A stretch of 64,000 nt of DNA. Source: Telmatactis stephensoni (taxonomy: Eukaryota > Cnidaria > Anthozoa > Actiniaria > Isophelliidae). Below, piece by piece: positions 19,701 through 29,707 of the stretch. Under the pieces are notes generated by a model. It saw nothing but the letters and a program-made list of their open reading frames with translations. It did no database searches and was not told the DNA's origin. Where the stretch lies: positions 274,632-338,631 of the forward strand of contig JALIZF010001473.1 of the NCBI GenBank assembly GCA_029948255.1, written 5' to 3'. Each line of letters starts with the position of its first letter. The stretch's first letter is position 1. Position numbers and translations under genes: made by a program.

Positions 19701-22700
19701 GAGGTTGATTTTTCCCGTTGTTGGCATAACATCAGCCATAAGGGTAAACCTTTTCATCCATTCTTTCGCCAAGTCATAGGAAAGAGACTTTGGCTTAAAT
19801 CGCTTTTCATCGACACTTTGAACTCCTTGTTTGTGAAGTTTCACAATGTCCTTGTATCTAATAAACGTGTAATATATAAATTTCTTTCATATAATCAACA
19901 AAACGTAGTTTAGTTGTAGGGTGCATGACTGAATTGGTTCAGTGGTTGCGGGTCTTATATATGGCAACAAGTATCAGAAAAAACCTAGCTTTACATTTTT
20001 CAATATAGGACTGTCTGAAATATTTACTTAAACATTACAAACCTTGTTTCTTTGATACCATAGACGACACATCACGCTTTTCTGCATATTGGATTTGGAC
20101 TTTCAATGTGGAAAAATCTACGGCCTCCCTCGGTAAAAAAATAGGCGTCTGCCAGACGCATGTGTCTACAGCCTACAGTAGCTGTAAGTGAGTACTGCTG
20201 AGCATCTGTGGACCTAAACCCTGAGTGTTGAAATATGCAAGCAGACGTTTTTCATTTCTTTTCCCTTGTTTCTAACAGAACGAAGGAGTAAGATTTAAAT
20301 AATCCCAAAAATTTATATGTCATACTTTGGTACTCTATGGGAAATATCAAATAAGATATAAAACATTTTTGAGAACGGACGTGATAATCACTTTATTGTG
20401 ATGAACTGGAACATACATAATAAATCTAAATGATAACAATATCAAATATAAAACTTATGTAAAAGACTATTTGTTAGAGGAAAAAATAGTCATGATATTT
20501 TAAAAGTTGAACATTGTATAAAATATAATATATACAATATAAAATAAAAAAACATTTTTGAGAACAGAAATGATAACATTATTTCAATAAGGGATTTTCG
20601 TAGTTTTCTTCTGCTACACCTTTGTTTCGTATCGGTACTAGTTGAGGCAAATCAGCCGTCGCGTAGAAACGCTGTCTCGCTGGTCGCAGCAGGTCAGACT
20701 TTGGACATAAACATTGACCTAAAACATGAAGAAGACTAAAAGAACACTTCATGTGAACATTTGCTGCAATAAATGTCATGCTTCGCTTCAACATTTGATG
20801 TTTATGTACCAGTAAACTTTACTTCCCTCCAACCATGAGGTATCTTGGAAGCTCTCTCTTTAGTTGGAATATGTGCGATATATCGGTAAAATATCGAGTC
20901 AACGGCTGAATAGCACTCATAACGTACGCCAAAAATCTTTGGTAAATGAAATTTCCTTGAATTTCTAAAGAATATTAACTTTAACTTACCTAGAACTAGT
21001 GACACCTTCGACTGCCTTTGCATGCCACGAGAGCAAAGTTGTTTGGTCGAATGCTGATTGGTTCCGAGGGATCCCAAAAATAACAATTGGGCTTCCTGTG
21101 GTGTTACAGACTTACTTACACGCACGATGACATAGTACGGTTACTGCCTCTACGAGGCTGTAGCCACAAAAACTGTTGTCAAGACTTTCAAGCATCATGT
21201 TTCTTTGTTGAGTTAAGGACTTCGACAACCAGAAATTATCTCTTTTTGTCAATGCTGATTCAAAGGGGACCGATTTAAGACATTCCTGTGAACAGCAGGT
21301 TGTAGTTCGGAGCTCTTGATAAACTAGTTCTGCAGAAGAGTATCTTGTTCTTTTTTCGCATATATACAATCCGCCTAAACATAACAATAACACAATAACA
21401 ATATATACAATGTATTTGTATAAATTTATATTATAGGACAACCTTTCTGCAAATATCGCTATTTAACAATTCAAGAATTATAAAGAATACCGTTTGGATT
21501 CAAAGATCAATGTACCTTTGTTTTTTTTACAGGCTTGTTTTTTGCTTCTTGTTATTTTCTAAAAGGAATAAACCAATAGGATTGGTTACCACACTGGGCG
21601 CCTGGCTAAGTGATATTAGAAATAACTAGAGTATCGTAATTCCTTTAAACTTAACTCAAAACAACCATATTCCAGTCCATTGTATGTCAATGGACTGGAA
21701 TATTACCCACCAATAATGGCTTAAGAAGGCATGTAACGCTGTTGCGTTATGTCGACGTTACGTAAGATATTTATATAGGGATTACTATGCGATCCTTTCG
21801 TCTGGATAGTATAAACACTAATTCTGCACCCTGTGATTTTAACTAATGACAAGGTAACTATCATATACTACTTTCAAAATTCAATTCTTAAGTTATATCA
21901 AGGTCTTCAGTGTATGCTTACATGGTGGTCATCATTCGCATCACATATTGTCTCTTGATTTCGGGTGTCAAACTGATAAGGATCTTCATTATCTGTTTCC
22001 TGTTGCCCCTGAAGGTCATTCAAACAATATTGAGCGTGAGTCAAATTTCAGGGAAGGAAAGACTGGGTTCGCCGGCTTCCAAGGATTTTTTTTCCTTGAA
22101 TTCAGACTAAACAAAAAAATGTAAAACCCTAACTTGCCTGAATTTGTGAAAGTTCTATTTCAAGTTCCTCTAAATCTCCAGAAGCCTTTTCTTTGCAATC
22201 ACAGTTGTCTCCCAAACAGCTACATGCATAATCGTAATCTTCCCAGTTTTCCACATCCTGCACAACAATTAGACCCAATTATGAGTTCTCTAAATATGAA
22301 CTCTGATGTAAGCAAAAGACAAATGTTGATATTATAAAACTGTATTTACTCCGTTGTCACCTTTTGTGTATTTCTGTAAGCTTGTATCCTGAGGTTACTG
22401 ATATCCTGAATGAGAGGAAAAATACCTCAAAACAGTTCTGTGAATATCTATCAGTCAACTCATCATCTAAGCGTATATAAGTGATTTTTGGTATAACCAG
22501 TTTTAACTAACCTTTCTGTTCTGTATCTGCTGAATAAAGTTCATGTCAAGTAGGACAGCATTTGGGGGCAATACGTAACTCGAAAGAAGAAACGGAGTGA
22601 ACATTAACCTGATAACTTTAAGAAGTGATCTATGAAGTCCCATTTGTCAATATGCTTCAAACAAGAAGGGAAGAGTTAATATAAGACTTCTAGTAAGGCT

Positions 22701-23616
22701 TTGGTGGATGCACTCTCGACGAAGAGTTAAATATTTTGAAACTAGGCGCCAAAACTAGACTCATGTGCAGTTGAGTGTACAATTGCATTTCCACTTACTA
22801 TAAGTGCAATTTCAAAGGCGGAAAAAAGGCGGAAAAAAGGCAGAAAATTGAATTTGGCGTGAGTCAATAATTTTTTTTTTGCCTTGCACTTACCATTAGT
22901 GCATTTTGTTAAATAGAAAATTAAACTGATTTGGCGGGTGTCAAACTGATAAGGATCTTCATTATCTGTTTCCTGTTGCCCCTGAAGGTCATTCAAACAA
23001 TGTTGAGCGTGAGTCAAATTTCAGGGAAGGAAAGACTGGGTTCGCCGGCTTCCAAGGATTTTTTTTCCTTGAATTCAGACTAAACAAAAAAATGTAAAAC
23101 CCTAACTTGCCTGAATTTGTGAAAGTTCTATTTCAAGTTCCTCTAAATCTCCAGAAGCCTTTTCTTTGCAATCACAGTTGTCTCCCAAACAGCTACATGC
23201 ATAATCGTAATCTTCCCAGTTTTCCACATCCTGCACAACAATTAGACCCAATTATGAGTTCTCTAAATATGAACTCTGATGTAAGCAAAAGACAAATGTT
23301 GATATTATAAAACTGTATTTACTCCGTTGTCGCCTTTTGTGTATTTCTGTAAGCTTGTATCCTGAGGTTACTGATATCCTGAATGAGAGGAAAAATACCT
23401 CAAAACAGTTCTGTGAATATCTATCAGTCAACTCATCATCTAAGCGTATATAAGTGATTTTTGGTATAACCAGTTTTAACTAACCTTTCTGTTCTGTATC
23501 TGCTGAATAAAGTTCATGTCAAGTAGGACAGCATTTGGGGGCAATACGTAACTCGAAAGAAGAAACGGAGTGAACATTAACCTGATAACTTTAAGAAGTG
23601 ATCTATGAAGTCCCAT
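16736..23616 (-). pseudogene. Multi-exon DUF7869-like (putative DDE/RNase H-fold) transposase gene
   Basis: Exons by splice signals and homology, 5' to 3': 23,616-23,485 (MGLHRSLLKVIRL), 23,230-23,111 (DVENWEDYDYACSCLG, GC donor), 22,008-21,922, 21,374-21,120 (TTCCSQECLKS), 21,095-20,990, a few uncertain ones, ~19,860-19,550, 19,412-19,356, 19,238-19,147 (IIDGMDQNKTHLPHF), 18,978-18,820 (THITGV-like MHITGVLLNAR, then HDSNFTINILFDVL), 18,668-18,552 (LPPVLYLQMDNCGREN), 18,461-17,802 (VGHTHEDIDQLFSRIS), 16,915-16,736 (Lys/Arg-rich tail ending PRPKKRRTKSK). The Asp residues in IIDGMDQ, LQMDNC and HEDIDQ sit where a metal-binding triad would. It is dead: TAA after CYMDAK, TGA at 18,603-18,605 after NCGRENKN, and a frameshift near 19,660. 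The family name is from memory. Confidence 0.7.
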
Positions 23617-23908
23617 TTGTCAATATGCTTCAAACAAGAAGGGAAGAGTTAATATAAGACTTCTAGTAAGGCTTTGGTGGATGCACTCTCGACGAAGAGT
23701 TAAATATTTTGAAACTAGGCGCCAAAACTAGACTCATGTGCAGTTGAGTGTACAATTGCATTTCCACTTACTATAAGTGCAATTTCAAAGGCGGAAAAAA
23801 GGCGGAAAAAAGGCAGAAAATTGAATTTGGCGTGAGTCAATAATTTTTTTTTTGCCTTGCACTTACCATTAGTGCATTTTGTTAAATAGAAAATTAAACT
23901 GATTTGGC
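21963..23908. repeat. 973-bp tandem duplication of the transposase 5' exons
   Basis: 21,963-22,935 and 22,936-23,908 are near-identical direct copies (period exactly 973 bp; a few substitutions, e.g. ttgtcacc/ttgtcgcc). Each carries exon 1 (ATG at 22,643 and 23,616), exon 2 and part of exon 3 of the minus-strand gene; only the left copy keeps the full exon 3 donor. Each unit also has two 17-bp palindrome copies (22,791 and 22,886; 23,764 and 23,859). Confidence 0.93.
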
Positions 23909-24980
23909 GGGAGTCAATGGTTTATTAACCATAAGTGCAAAAATGAAATTTGGCGCGAGTCGGTGATTTATGTTTTGTATTGTCCTTACCATTAATACAT
24001 TCTGTATTATTATGGGTATTATTGCTAGAGAGTGTAATCACACCATACGGTCTTGATGCTAATAGAGATTTTGGAGAATAATGCCATACTTTTTAGTTTT
24101 TTAATTATAGCAAAGTTATTCCTAAACTGATCTAAAATCTAAATATTTCCTAAACAAAATTGAATGAAGAACTAAATGAATGAATGACGCCTTCTTTGCT
24201 GTACAAAGACATAGCCAGTTTACGTTGGCTAGTTTCTGTTCTTTTAATGATTTTTGGATAATTTTTTTTTGGGGGGTTATGTGCCATAATATTTGTCAAT
24301 TGTACTGTTGGATTCCTCAGCTCACTACCTATGCTCTTCGCACGTTTCTGAACAATTTCAGTAGGTAAAACTGAGATTTGTTGTGCGGTTTGTAGGAATA
24401 TAACTTAAATGATTATTTATGCGTTATCTAAATACACTTGCGAAATAGGAAAGCTAAAGATTAGTGTGGGAAAGATCTGATATCAAAGGCACCATCTATC
24501 AGTGTACGCATTCTTAAACTTGAAGCTCGCATTTCAGCTATCAGCTGTCGTGTTTATTTGCCGTACATTAATTTGCATTGACACCACTGTCGATTGCTCA
24601 ACAGAATAACCCTACTTCTTTGGGTTAATTCGAGCAGTTTGGAAACAAAAGCATTGTGCAAACTCTCAGGTGGAAACAGTTTTCTCTTTCAAAAGTGTTC
24701 TCCACACAAATAAATGCTATCATAAGTAGTTTTGAATTTCTTAACTTTGTAAAAGAACGCAAACGTTTTTGTTCGGCCGCACATGATTGTCCGTGGGACC
24801 ACCCCTGGGCAATTACTACTGCCGTCTTGCTGATCTATGTTGTAACATTCCAACCATTTCCGATAATCGTATAACAGATGCACATCAAGGACGTGATGCC
24901 ATAATTAGAATATGGGAAGTATTAGGATTGATCGGATACCCCTACTCAATCTCTTGAGTTTATCAGATAAAAGACCAGTT
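23909..24980. other. Intergenic region between divergent genes of the 38-kb element
   Basis: AT-rich sequence between the duplicated transposase 5' exons (minus strand) and the plus-strand start at 25,155. It holds a diverged half of the 17-bp palindrome (~23,990) and ORFs too short and unconserved to support. I see no RNA gene or transposon ends. Confidence 0.5.
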
Positions 24981-24989
24981 GTAAAATCG

Positions 24990-25070
24990 TGACGTCATTA
25001 ACATTGAGTAAAAGCTAATTTAAAGGCCTTGCCCAATATTTGTAATGACGTAATTATATTCACTATAAAA
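24990..25070 (+). promoter_or_regulatory. Candidate promoter: two CRE-like sites and a TATA box
   Basis: A perfect CRE palindrome TGACGTCA (24,990-24,997), a variant TGACGTAA (25,046-25,053) and TATAAAA (25,064-25,070) are arranged 85-165 bp upstream of an ATG at 25,155. The spacing is right for a plus-strand RNA polymerase II promoter, with a start near 25,095. Confidence 0.5.
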
Positions 25071-25154
25071 GTCCAATTCAACCTACAGCCATCCATAAAG
25101 TAAAAAAGATTCAAAAGAGAAGGACGCCTTGGCTGTTTCATTATATTTTGGAGT

Positions 25155-26031
25155 ATGACAGAACTTACGTGGAGATTTCAGATAATCGAAAATAATATTT
25201 ATCTGCGAATCGATGAAACAGAAACAACTCTGGAGGTGCAATCAGTGACTGTACCTGTAGAAGAAGATTATGAAGATGAACATATTGAGGTTAGTATTAC
25301 ACCGTTGCAAAAAATAAAAATAAAAACTCAGAAATTTAGCATTCAGCTGACACTGTAATGAAATTTTGGACTACCTGGAAGTAATCGAAGTGAAATTGTG
25401 TTCTCAGATAGGAGCGCATTTAGCAGACTCCTAATTCTGAAATGTATTTTGCAAATTGATGCTGAGCACAACTGTTTTGTTTTTTCAGGTACATTGTACA
25501 GGAGTTACTCAAGCAATATTCTGTCGCTCGATAATGAAACATGCGAGATTTGTAGAGATGCCAGTGCTGGCGATTTATGTAGCTCAGCCGATTTTGTGGC
25601 ATTTTTTAATAAACAGAGCCCGGTGACGACCGGAACAGCCTCTCCAGATGTGACCCTGATCAAAGTACTGCAAGTGTGAGTGCAGACTACCCCAATATGG
25701 ACAATATGGAATTTTGTGTCAGCAGTAAGTGTAGATTCATCTCATCTTAAGTCAATGTTCTTCTGAAATAGTGCTGCAGTATTATATCACTTTCTGTTAT
25801 GCCAGTACTCGCGAACCGATTACATCTATTTCCCTGACACAAATAAATGCCTCAAAAACACGCAAGAATGCAAGTTTATTTACACTAGCCGGAAAACACA
25901 TTTTCTTCCTTTCATGTTCTTTCAGGTCCAGAGTCTGACCGCTTTGAAATGGAAACTAGCTTCATTGCAAGCACTTTAGATGATAGTGGCATAGTGGCTA
26001 CGGACCCTGACACATCATTAGATAATGATGG
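25155..26031 (+). CDS. Plus-strand candidate gene of the 38-kb element, 5' exons
   Basis: Exon 1, 25,155-25,289, encodes 45 residues starting MTELTWRFQIIENNIYLR and ends with an acidic tail (EEDYEDEHIE) before a gttagt donor. A candidate exon 25,489-25,675 follows ttttttcag and ends before gtgagt; its frame linkage to exon 1 hits a stop, so one of the two is damaged or alternatively used. Exon 25,926-26,031 follows ttctttcag, reads PESDRFEMETSFIASTLDD and ends at gtaagt. A further possible exon ends at 26,189 (VLVPL|gtaagt). The acidic, low-complexity composition gives no clue to function. The Gypsy insertion at 26,518 probably severs it from downstream exons. Confidence 0.4.
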
Positions 26032-26185
26032 TAAGTTTGAAAAATAGATCTCTATGAGGCCATGTGGTTACTGGCCCCAAATCCAAATATAGATATAGAC
26101 ACATTTCAAGGCCTGTCCCTAGTTCGGGGTGGGGGTAGGGGTCTACTTCGACTAGTGCATACACACACCGACTTTGTCCTAGTGC

Positions 26186-26325
26186 CCTTGGTAAGTTTAT
26201 TTAAATTTCTACATAAGCAAAATGAAAAACTGAAGTACTATATAAAATGTAACAGAACTATTGAGAAATATAAATCATGTTCTACCTGCCTTCGCACCTT
26301 TAACTAGTAAATGTACATTGTAAAC
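26186..26325 (+). repeat. ~140-bp direct repeat flanking the Gypsy insertion, left copy
   Basis: From GGTAAGTTTATTTAAATTTC this stretch is ~85% identical to 36,055-36,195. Both start at a splice donor-like GGTAAGT. The pair brackets the Gypsy palindrome and may be intron sequence from a duplicated exon. Confidence 0.7.
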
Positions 26326-26517
26326 ACGGCCGGAAAACAAAATTTCGATCAAACATGTAAGTTCTGTTGAGAAATTGCCTCAACCAAATCAACAATAAAC
26401 CACACTTCAAGATAATCTTGAATTTTACGAGGTCAAAAACAAGACGACGCTTGGCATTTTTAGTATTATAATATCAATGGTAGCCCAAAGCCAAGTAGAA
26501 TTCTTATCATATTAAAG

Positions 26518-26825
26518 TGTAAGAGAGCGTAATTAGTGTGTGTATTGTATTGTTTGTTACATGTTATGTATTGTATTGTTTGTGTGTCACGTGTGTCACG
26601 TGGGTTGGGCGTATTTAACAGCGCAGCCATTCACCGGATGAGAGAATTGGGGCTCGTGGTGCAAAGTAAGAGAGCAGCGCAAAAGGCTAGACTAAAAACT
26701 CAAGAAGCACTCACTCTATTGCTCTTCGTTAAATGAAGAGGGAAAGACACCTCGAACTGGGATAACTAAGAGTTCATCTAGTTATCTGTAGAGTTATCCA
26801 TAACCTGAATAAAGAAGTTGTTACA
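26518..26825 (+). repeat. Gypsy-1 5' LTR
   Basis: 308 bp, TGTAAGAGAGCG...AAGTTGTTACA. It has a 9-bp internal duplication (CACGTGTGT) absent from the 3' LTR, and otherwise differs at only about three positions. AATAAA near 26,805 is the likely polyadenylation signal. Confidence 0.92.
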
Positions 26826-26827
26826 TT

Positions 26828-26845
26828 TGGCGCCCAATGTGGGGC
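26828..26845 (+). promoter_or_regulatory. Gypsy-1 primer-binding site
   Basis: TGGCGCCCAATGTGGGGC, two bases after the LTR, starts with the TGG complement of a tRNA CCA end. I do not assign the tRNA. It contains the self-complementary GGCGCC that also sits at the centre of the palindrome at 33,567-33,581. Confidence 0.8.
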
Positions 26846-27139
26846 AAGATCGAGAAAAGTTGGCCGACCGTCGCCCTCTTTTGAGCCATTGTCTCAGTAG
26901 ACTGAGAATCTATACGTGGTTGAAGATTCTTGAAGAATTTCTAATAGTTCAAGTTCTACGTTGAAAACCTTCGAGGGACTGAGTTTGATGAGAGAACTGT
27001 TAGCTACAAGGCATTATCATCTTTGAATTGCTTGGAAAGAGTGGTCAATTGTATGTACTAAAGTCATATATTAGTGATTGAACTTGACCAATTAGTGGAG
27101 GAATGGTTAGAAGTTAAGTGGAGGAGCGAAAGCGAAAGT

Positions 27140-27279
27140 CTTGGACCCTTCAGCAAGCAAGGATTGGAAACTATCTTGGACCTTTCAGCAAGCAAGGATT
27201 GGAAACTATCTTGGACCTTTCAGCAAGCAAGGATTGGAAACTATCTTGGACCCTTCAGCAAGCAAGGATTGGAAACTAT
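27140..27279 (+). repeat. 35-bp minisatellite in the Gypsy-1 leader, 4 units
   Basis: Four exact-period units starting at 27,140, 27,175, 27,210 and 27,245, each beginning CTTGGACC(C/T)TTCAGC. They lie in the ~1.1-kb untranslated leader between PBS and gag. Confidence 0.93.
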
Positions 27280-27962
27280 CTTGGACCTTTTTTTCTTAAG
27301 CTAAGTGCATTGGAATTTATTTGCAACTGTAATATATTTGATTTTTGTTGTAAGAATTTATATCTTAAGTAACTTAGTATTTAAGCTTATTTAATCAAAG
27401 TTCATATTTGAAAGTTATAAAGTTGTCGCTTAAGTTTTTGAGTTGAATTTGAATTGCTAATATATCATTAATTAATATCCATTCAATTAGTATAATTTAA
27501 GTTTATTTAAGTTAAAGGAACAATAGATTGCTTATTTAGTACCAATTCAATTAGTATAATATAAGTTGATTACATTAGGATACAATAGGTTGCGGAGTTT
27601 TAAAGAAACGCTTACCGCATTGGACATTTATGTTGTTAGATTTGTTTATTTTTGTAAGTTATGTAATTGCAGAATATTGTTTAATCAAGATTTATATTTT
27701 TGTAGGAATATTCCAGCTTCAGTGTGTTTTTCTTTTTCGTTTGGATTGGCATCGAATTGGCTTCGCCGCGACTACGACTCTTGTTTGATTGTCTAGTGCT
27801 TGGCTTTGTTGATAAATACACGTGGAAGAGTGGGGGTTTGGGTATCTTCGTATGTGTGTGTTTGTGGAACTTTTTGGCGCTTTGATCAAGAAGCAACAAC
27901 GCTTAACGATAAGTATTCAGATTTTCTTATTGATAATTATAGTAAGTGTTATATTTTACACA

Positions 27963-29219
27963 ATGGCCGAAGCATCGACACGTGTAGAATTTGAAGAAGA
28001 CGAAACCGATCGTCTGGCTGAGGCCGTAATGACACTCAGGCGATCAGGGCTGTTTTCTGTGGAGCCCATAGAACAGCTACCTGAGCACTCAGAACAGTTA
28101 TCGGAGGAAAATCTATTTGGCTTCAATTTGAATACCACGAACATAAAAGAGACCACCCAATATGAAATGACTTCTACGCCCACACGATTCAAAACTATGT
28201 TGCTCCCACCCTCGAGTTTTATTGTGCCCGTTAAGTCCAGCACCCCTACGTTGCAGGAAACTAGAATGACGCAGACTGAACCTTTTGAACGCGGTCCGTC
28301 CAAAAGCTTCCGAATTGACTCAGACAAGGCTAAAGAAATTGCTAAGTCCACAAGTCTAGAAATAGATCCTGTTGTATATGGTCGAGCGCCTAGAATTTCT
28401 AATTTTTCAGGAAGTATCTCCAAAGGGGAGGTAAGCTTCGAAGCTTGGAAGTTTGAAGTTAGATGCCTAATGAAAGATAAAGTGTGCCATAAAGATTTGC
28501 TTCTTCAAAGCGTCCGCCGTTCTTTGAAAGGAGAAGCAAGTCGTGTTGCCATGCACCTCGGGGAGGATGCCACCTTGGATGTCATCCTACAAAAGCTCGA
28601 GACGGTTTACGGCATTGTACAAAGTGGTACAACTTTACTTCAGCAGTTCTACAATTCCAAGCAGGAAGTAGATGAAACAGTAGCTGCTTATGGGTGTAAG
28701 TTGGAAGATATTCTAAACAAAGCCATTAGTCGAGGAGCTGTCGCCAAAGAGCAAGCTGAAGAGATGCTAAGGAGTAAATTATGGACCGGCCTAAGAGACG
28801 AACGGGTAAGAAACGCCACGCGCCATAAGTATGATAGCATACGTGACTTCGATAAGCTGAGAGCTGAACTCAGAGCTATGGAACAAGAAATACATGAGCT
28901 CGATGGTGTGCGCGGGAAAGTGCCGAAAGTACAGAAAGCAACGTACATGCCGCAAACGAAAACTGCTCGTGAATACCCAAAGACAGCTGGTGTGAGCGGA
29001 ATTTCGGACAAAAGCACTTTAGAAGAATTAGCAAAAAAAGTCAACGCGCTAGAAGCTAAGGTGAAGGAACTTCCAGACAATACAAAGATGCTAAGTAGGA
29101 TTTTGAAAAAAATCGAGAAATTAGAGAAAAATCCTAGTCACGGAAAGGACACACCTAAAGAAAAAGAGTCGGCCAAACCGTCAAACTCTGGGAGACCTCT
29201 GGCGAGGGACAGGCAGTAG
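27963..29219 (+). CDS. Gypsy-1 Gag (PNMA-like capsid)
   Basis: I take the ATG at 27,963 (MAEASTRVEFEEDETDRLAE). An upstream in-frame ATG exists at 27,822, but what it adds is not Gag-like. About 418 residues: a disordered Thr/Pro-rich N-terminus, then a helical capsid block (ISKGEVSFEAWKFEVRCL, LKGEASRVAMHLG, LLQQFYNSKQEVDETVAAY, RSKLWTGLRDERVRNATR) of the kind shared by Gypsy Gag and PNMA proteins, then a coiled coil (LEELAKKVNALEAKVKEL) and a basic Ser/Lys-rich end. No CCHC zinc knuckle is seen before the stop at 29,219, where many relatives have one. It would form the particle shell and package RNA. Confidence 0.85.
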   Translation: MAEASTRVEFEEDETDRLAEAVMTLRRSGLFSVEPIEQLPEHSEQLSEENLFGFNLNTTNIKETTQYEMTSTPTRFKTMLLPPSSFIVPVKSSTPTLQETRMTQTEPFERGPSKSFRIDSDKAKEIAKSTSLEIDPVVYGRAPRISNFSGSISKGEVSFEAWKFEVRCLMKDKVCHKDLLLQSVRRSLKGEASRVAMHLGEDATLDVILQKLETVYGIVQSGTTLLQQFYNSKQEVDETVAAYGCKLEDILNKAISRGAVAKEQAEEMLRSKLWTGLRDERVRNATRHKYDSIRDFDKLRAELRAMEQEIHELDGVRGKVPKVQKATYMPQTKTAREYPKTAGVSGISDKSTLEELAKKVNALEAKVKELPDNTKMLSRILKKIEKLEKNPSHGKDTPKEKESAKPSNSGRPLARDRQ

Positions 29220-29245
29220 GTCTTGGAGAGAAGAAACGTCCCGAC

Positions 29246-29707
29246 ATGTCTGACCTATTGGGAGATGTTAATGTGAGTTTACTGTATGTAGAAAATGTTC
29301 CTTGCCTTGTATTAGTTGATACAGGTTCTCAAATTTCCACTGTTAGTGAAAATTTCTATAACGAGTATCTTTCAGATTGTCCCCTACAACAGTTGGATCT
29401 TTTAGTGAAGATTGAAGGTGCAGGTGGTCAAGAGGTACCTTTTAAAGGTTTTATCGAGGTTGAAGTCTCGTTTCCAGAGCAAAGTAGCGGTGTTGATGAA
29501 AGAGTCCAGGCATTACTACTAGTTGTTCCCAACACAGCGTTTAACAAGCAAGTGCCAGTGGTTCTAGGGACTAATTTAATTAAGCAATGTAAAGACAGAT
29601 CGAACATCATGGACAATCTTATCTTCGTCGAGCAAAACCCGATTTGGCTTGGAGATTGGCTTACCAGAACTTGGCGCACCGAGATAAAAAGTCCAGAAAA
29701 GCGTTAA
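29246..29707 (+). CDS. Gypsy-1 aspartic protease segment
   Basis: A 153-codon frame with the catalytic box VLVDTGSQIS near residue 27, the flap region and VPVVLGTNLI near residue 108, the usual retropepsin layout. It overlaps the RT frame at 29,644-29,707 in a different frame. Gag, protease and RT occupy three different frames, so either programmed shifts or indels separate them. It would cleave the polyprotein during maturation. Confidence 0.8.
   Translation: MSDLLGDVNVSLLYVENVPCLVLVDTGSQISTVSENFYNEYLSDCPLQQLDLLVKIEGAGGQEVPFKGFIEVEVSFPEQSSGVDERVQALLLVVPNTAFNKQVPVVLGTNLIKQCKDRSNIMDNLIFVEQNPIWLGDWLTRTWRTEIKSPEKR

Noticed and set aside
20579..20934. Additional exons of the DUF7869-like gene at 20,579-20,794 and 20,802-20,934
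   Set aside because: Frames are open and acceptor-like sites exist, but they do not join in phase with neighbouring exons and show no motif I can align, so they were left as uncertain.
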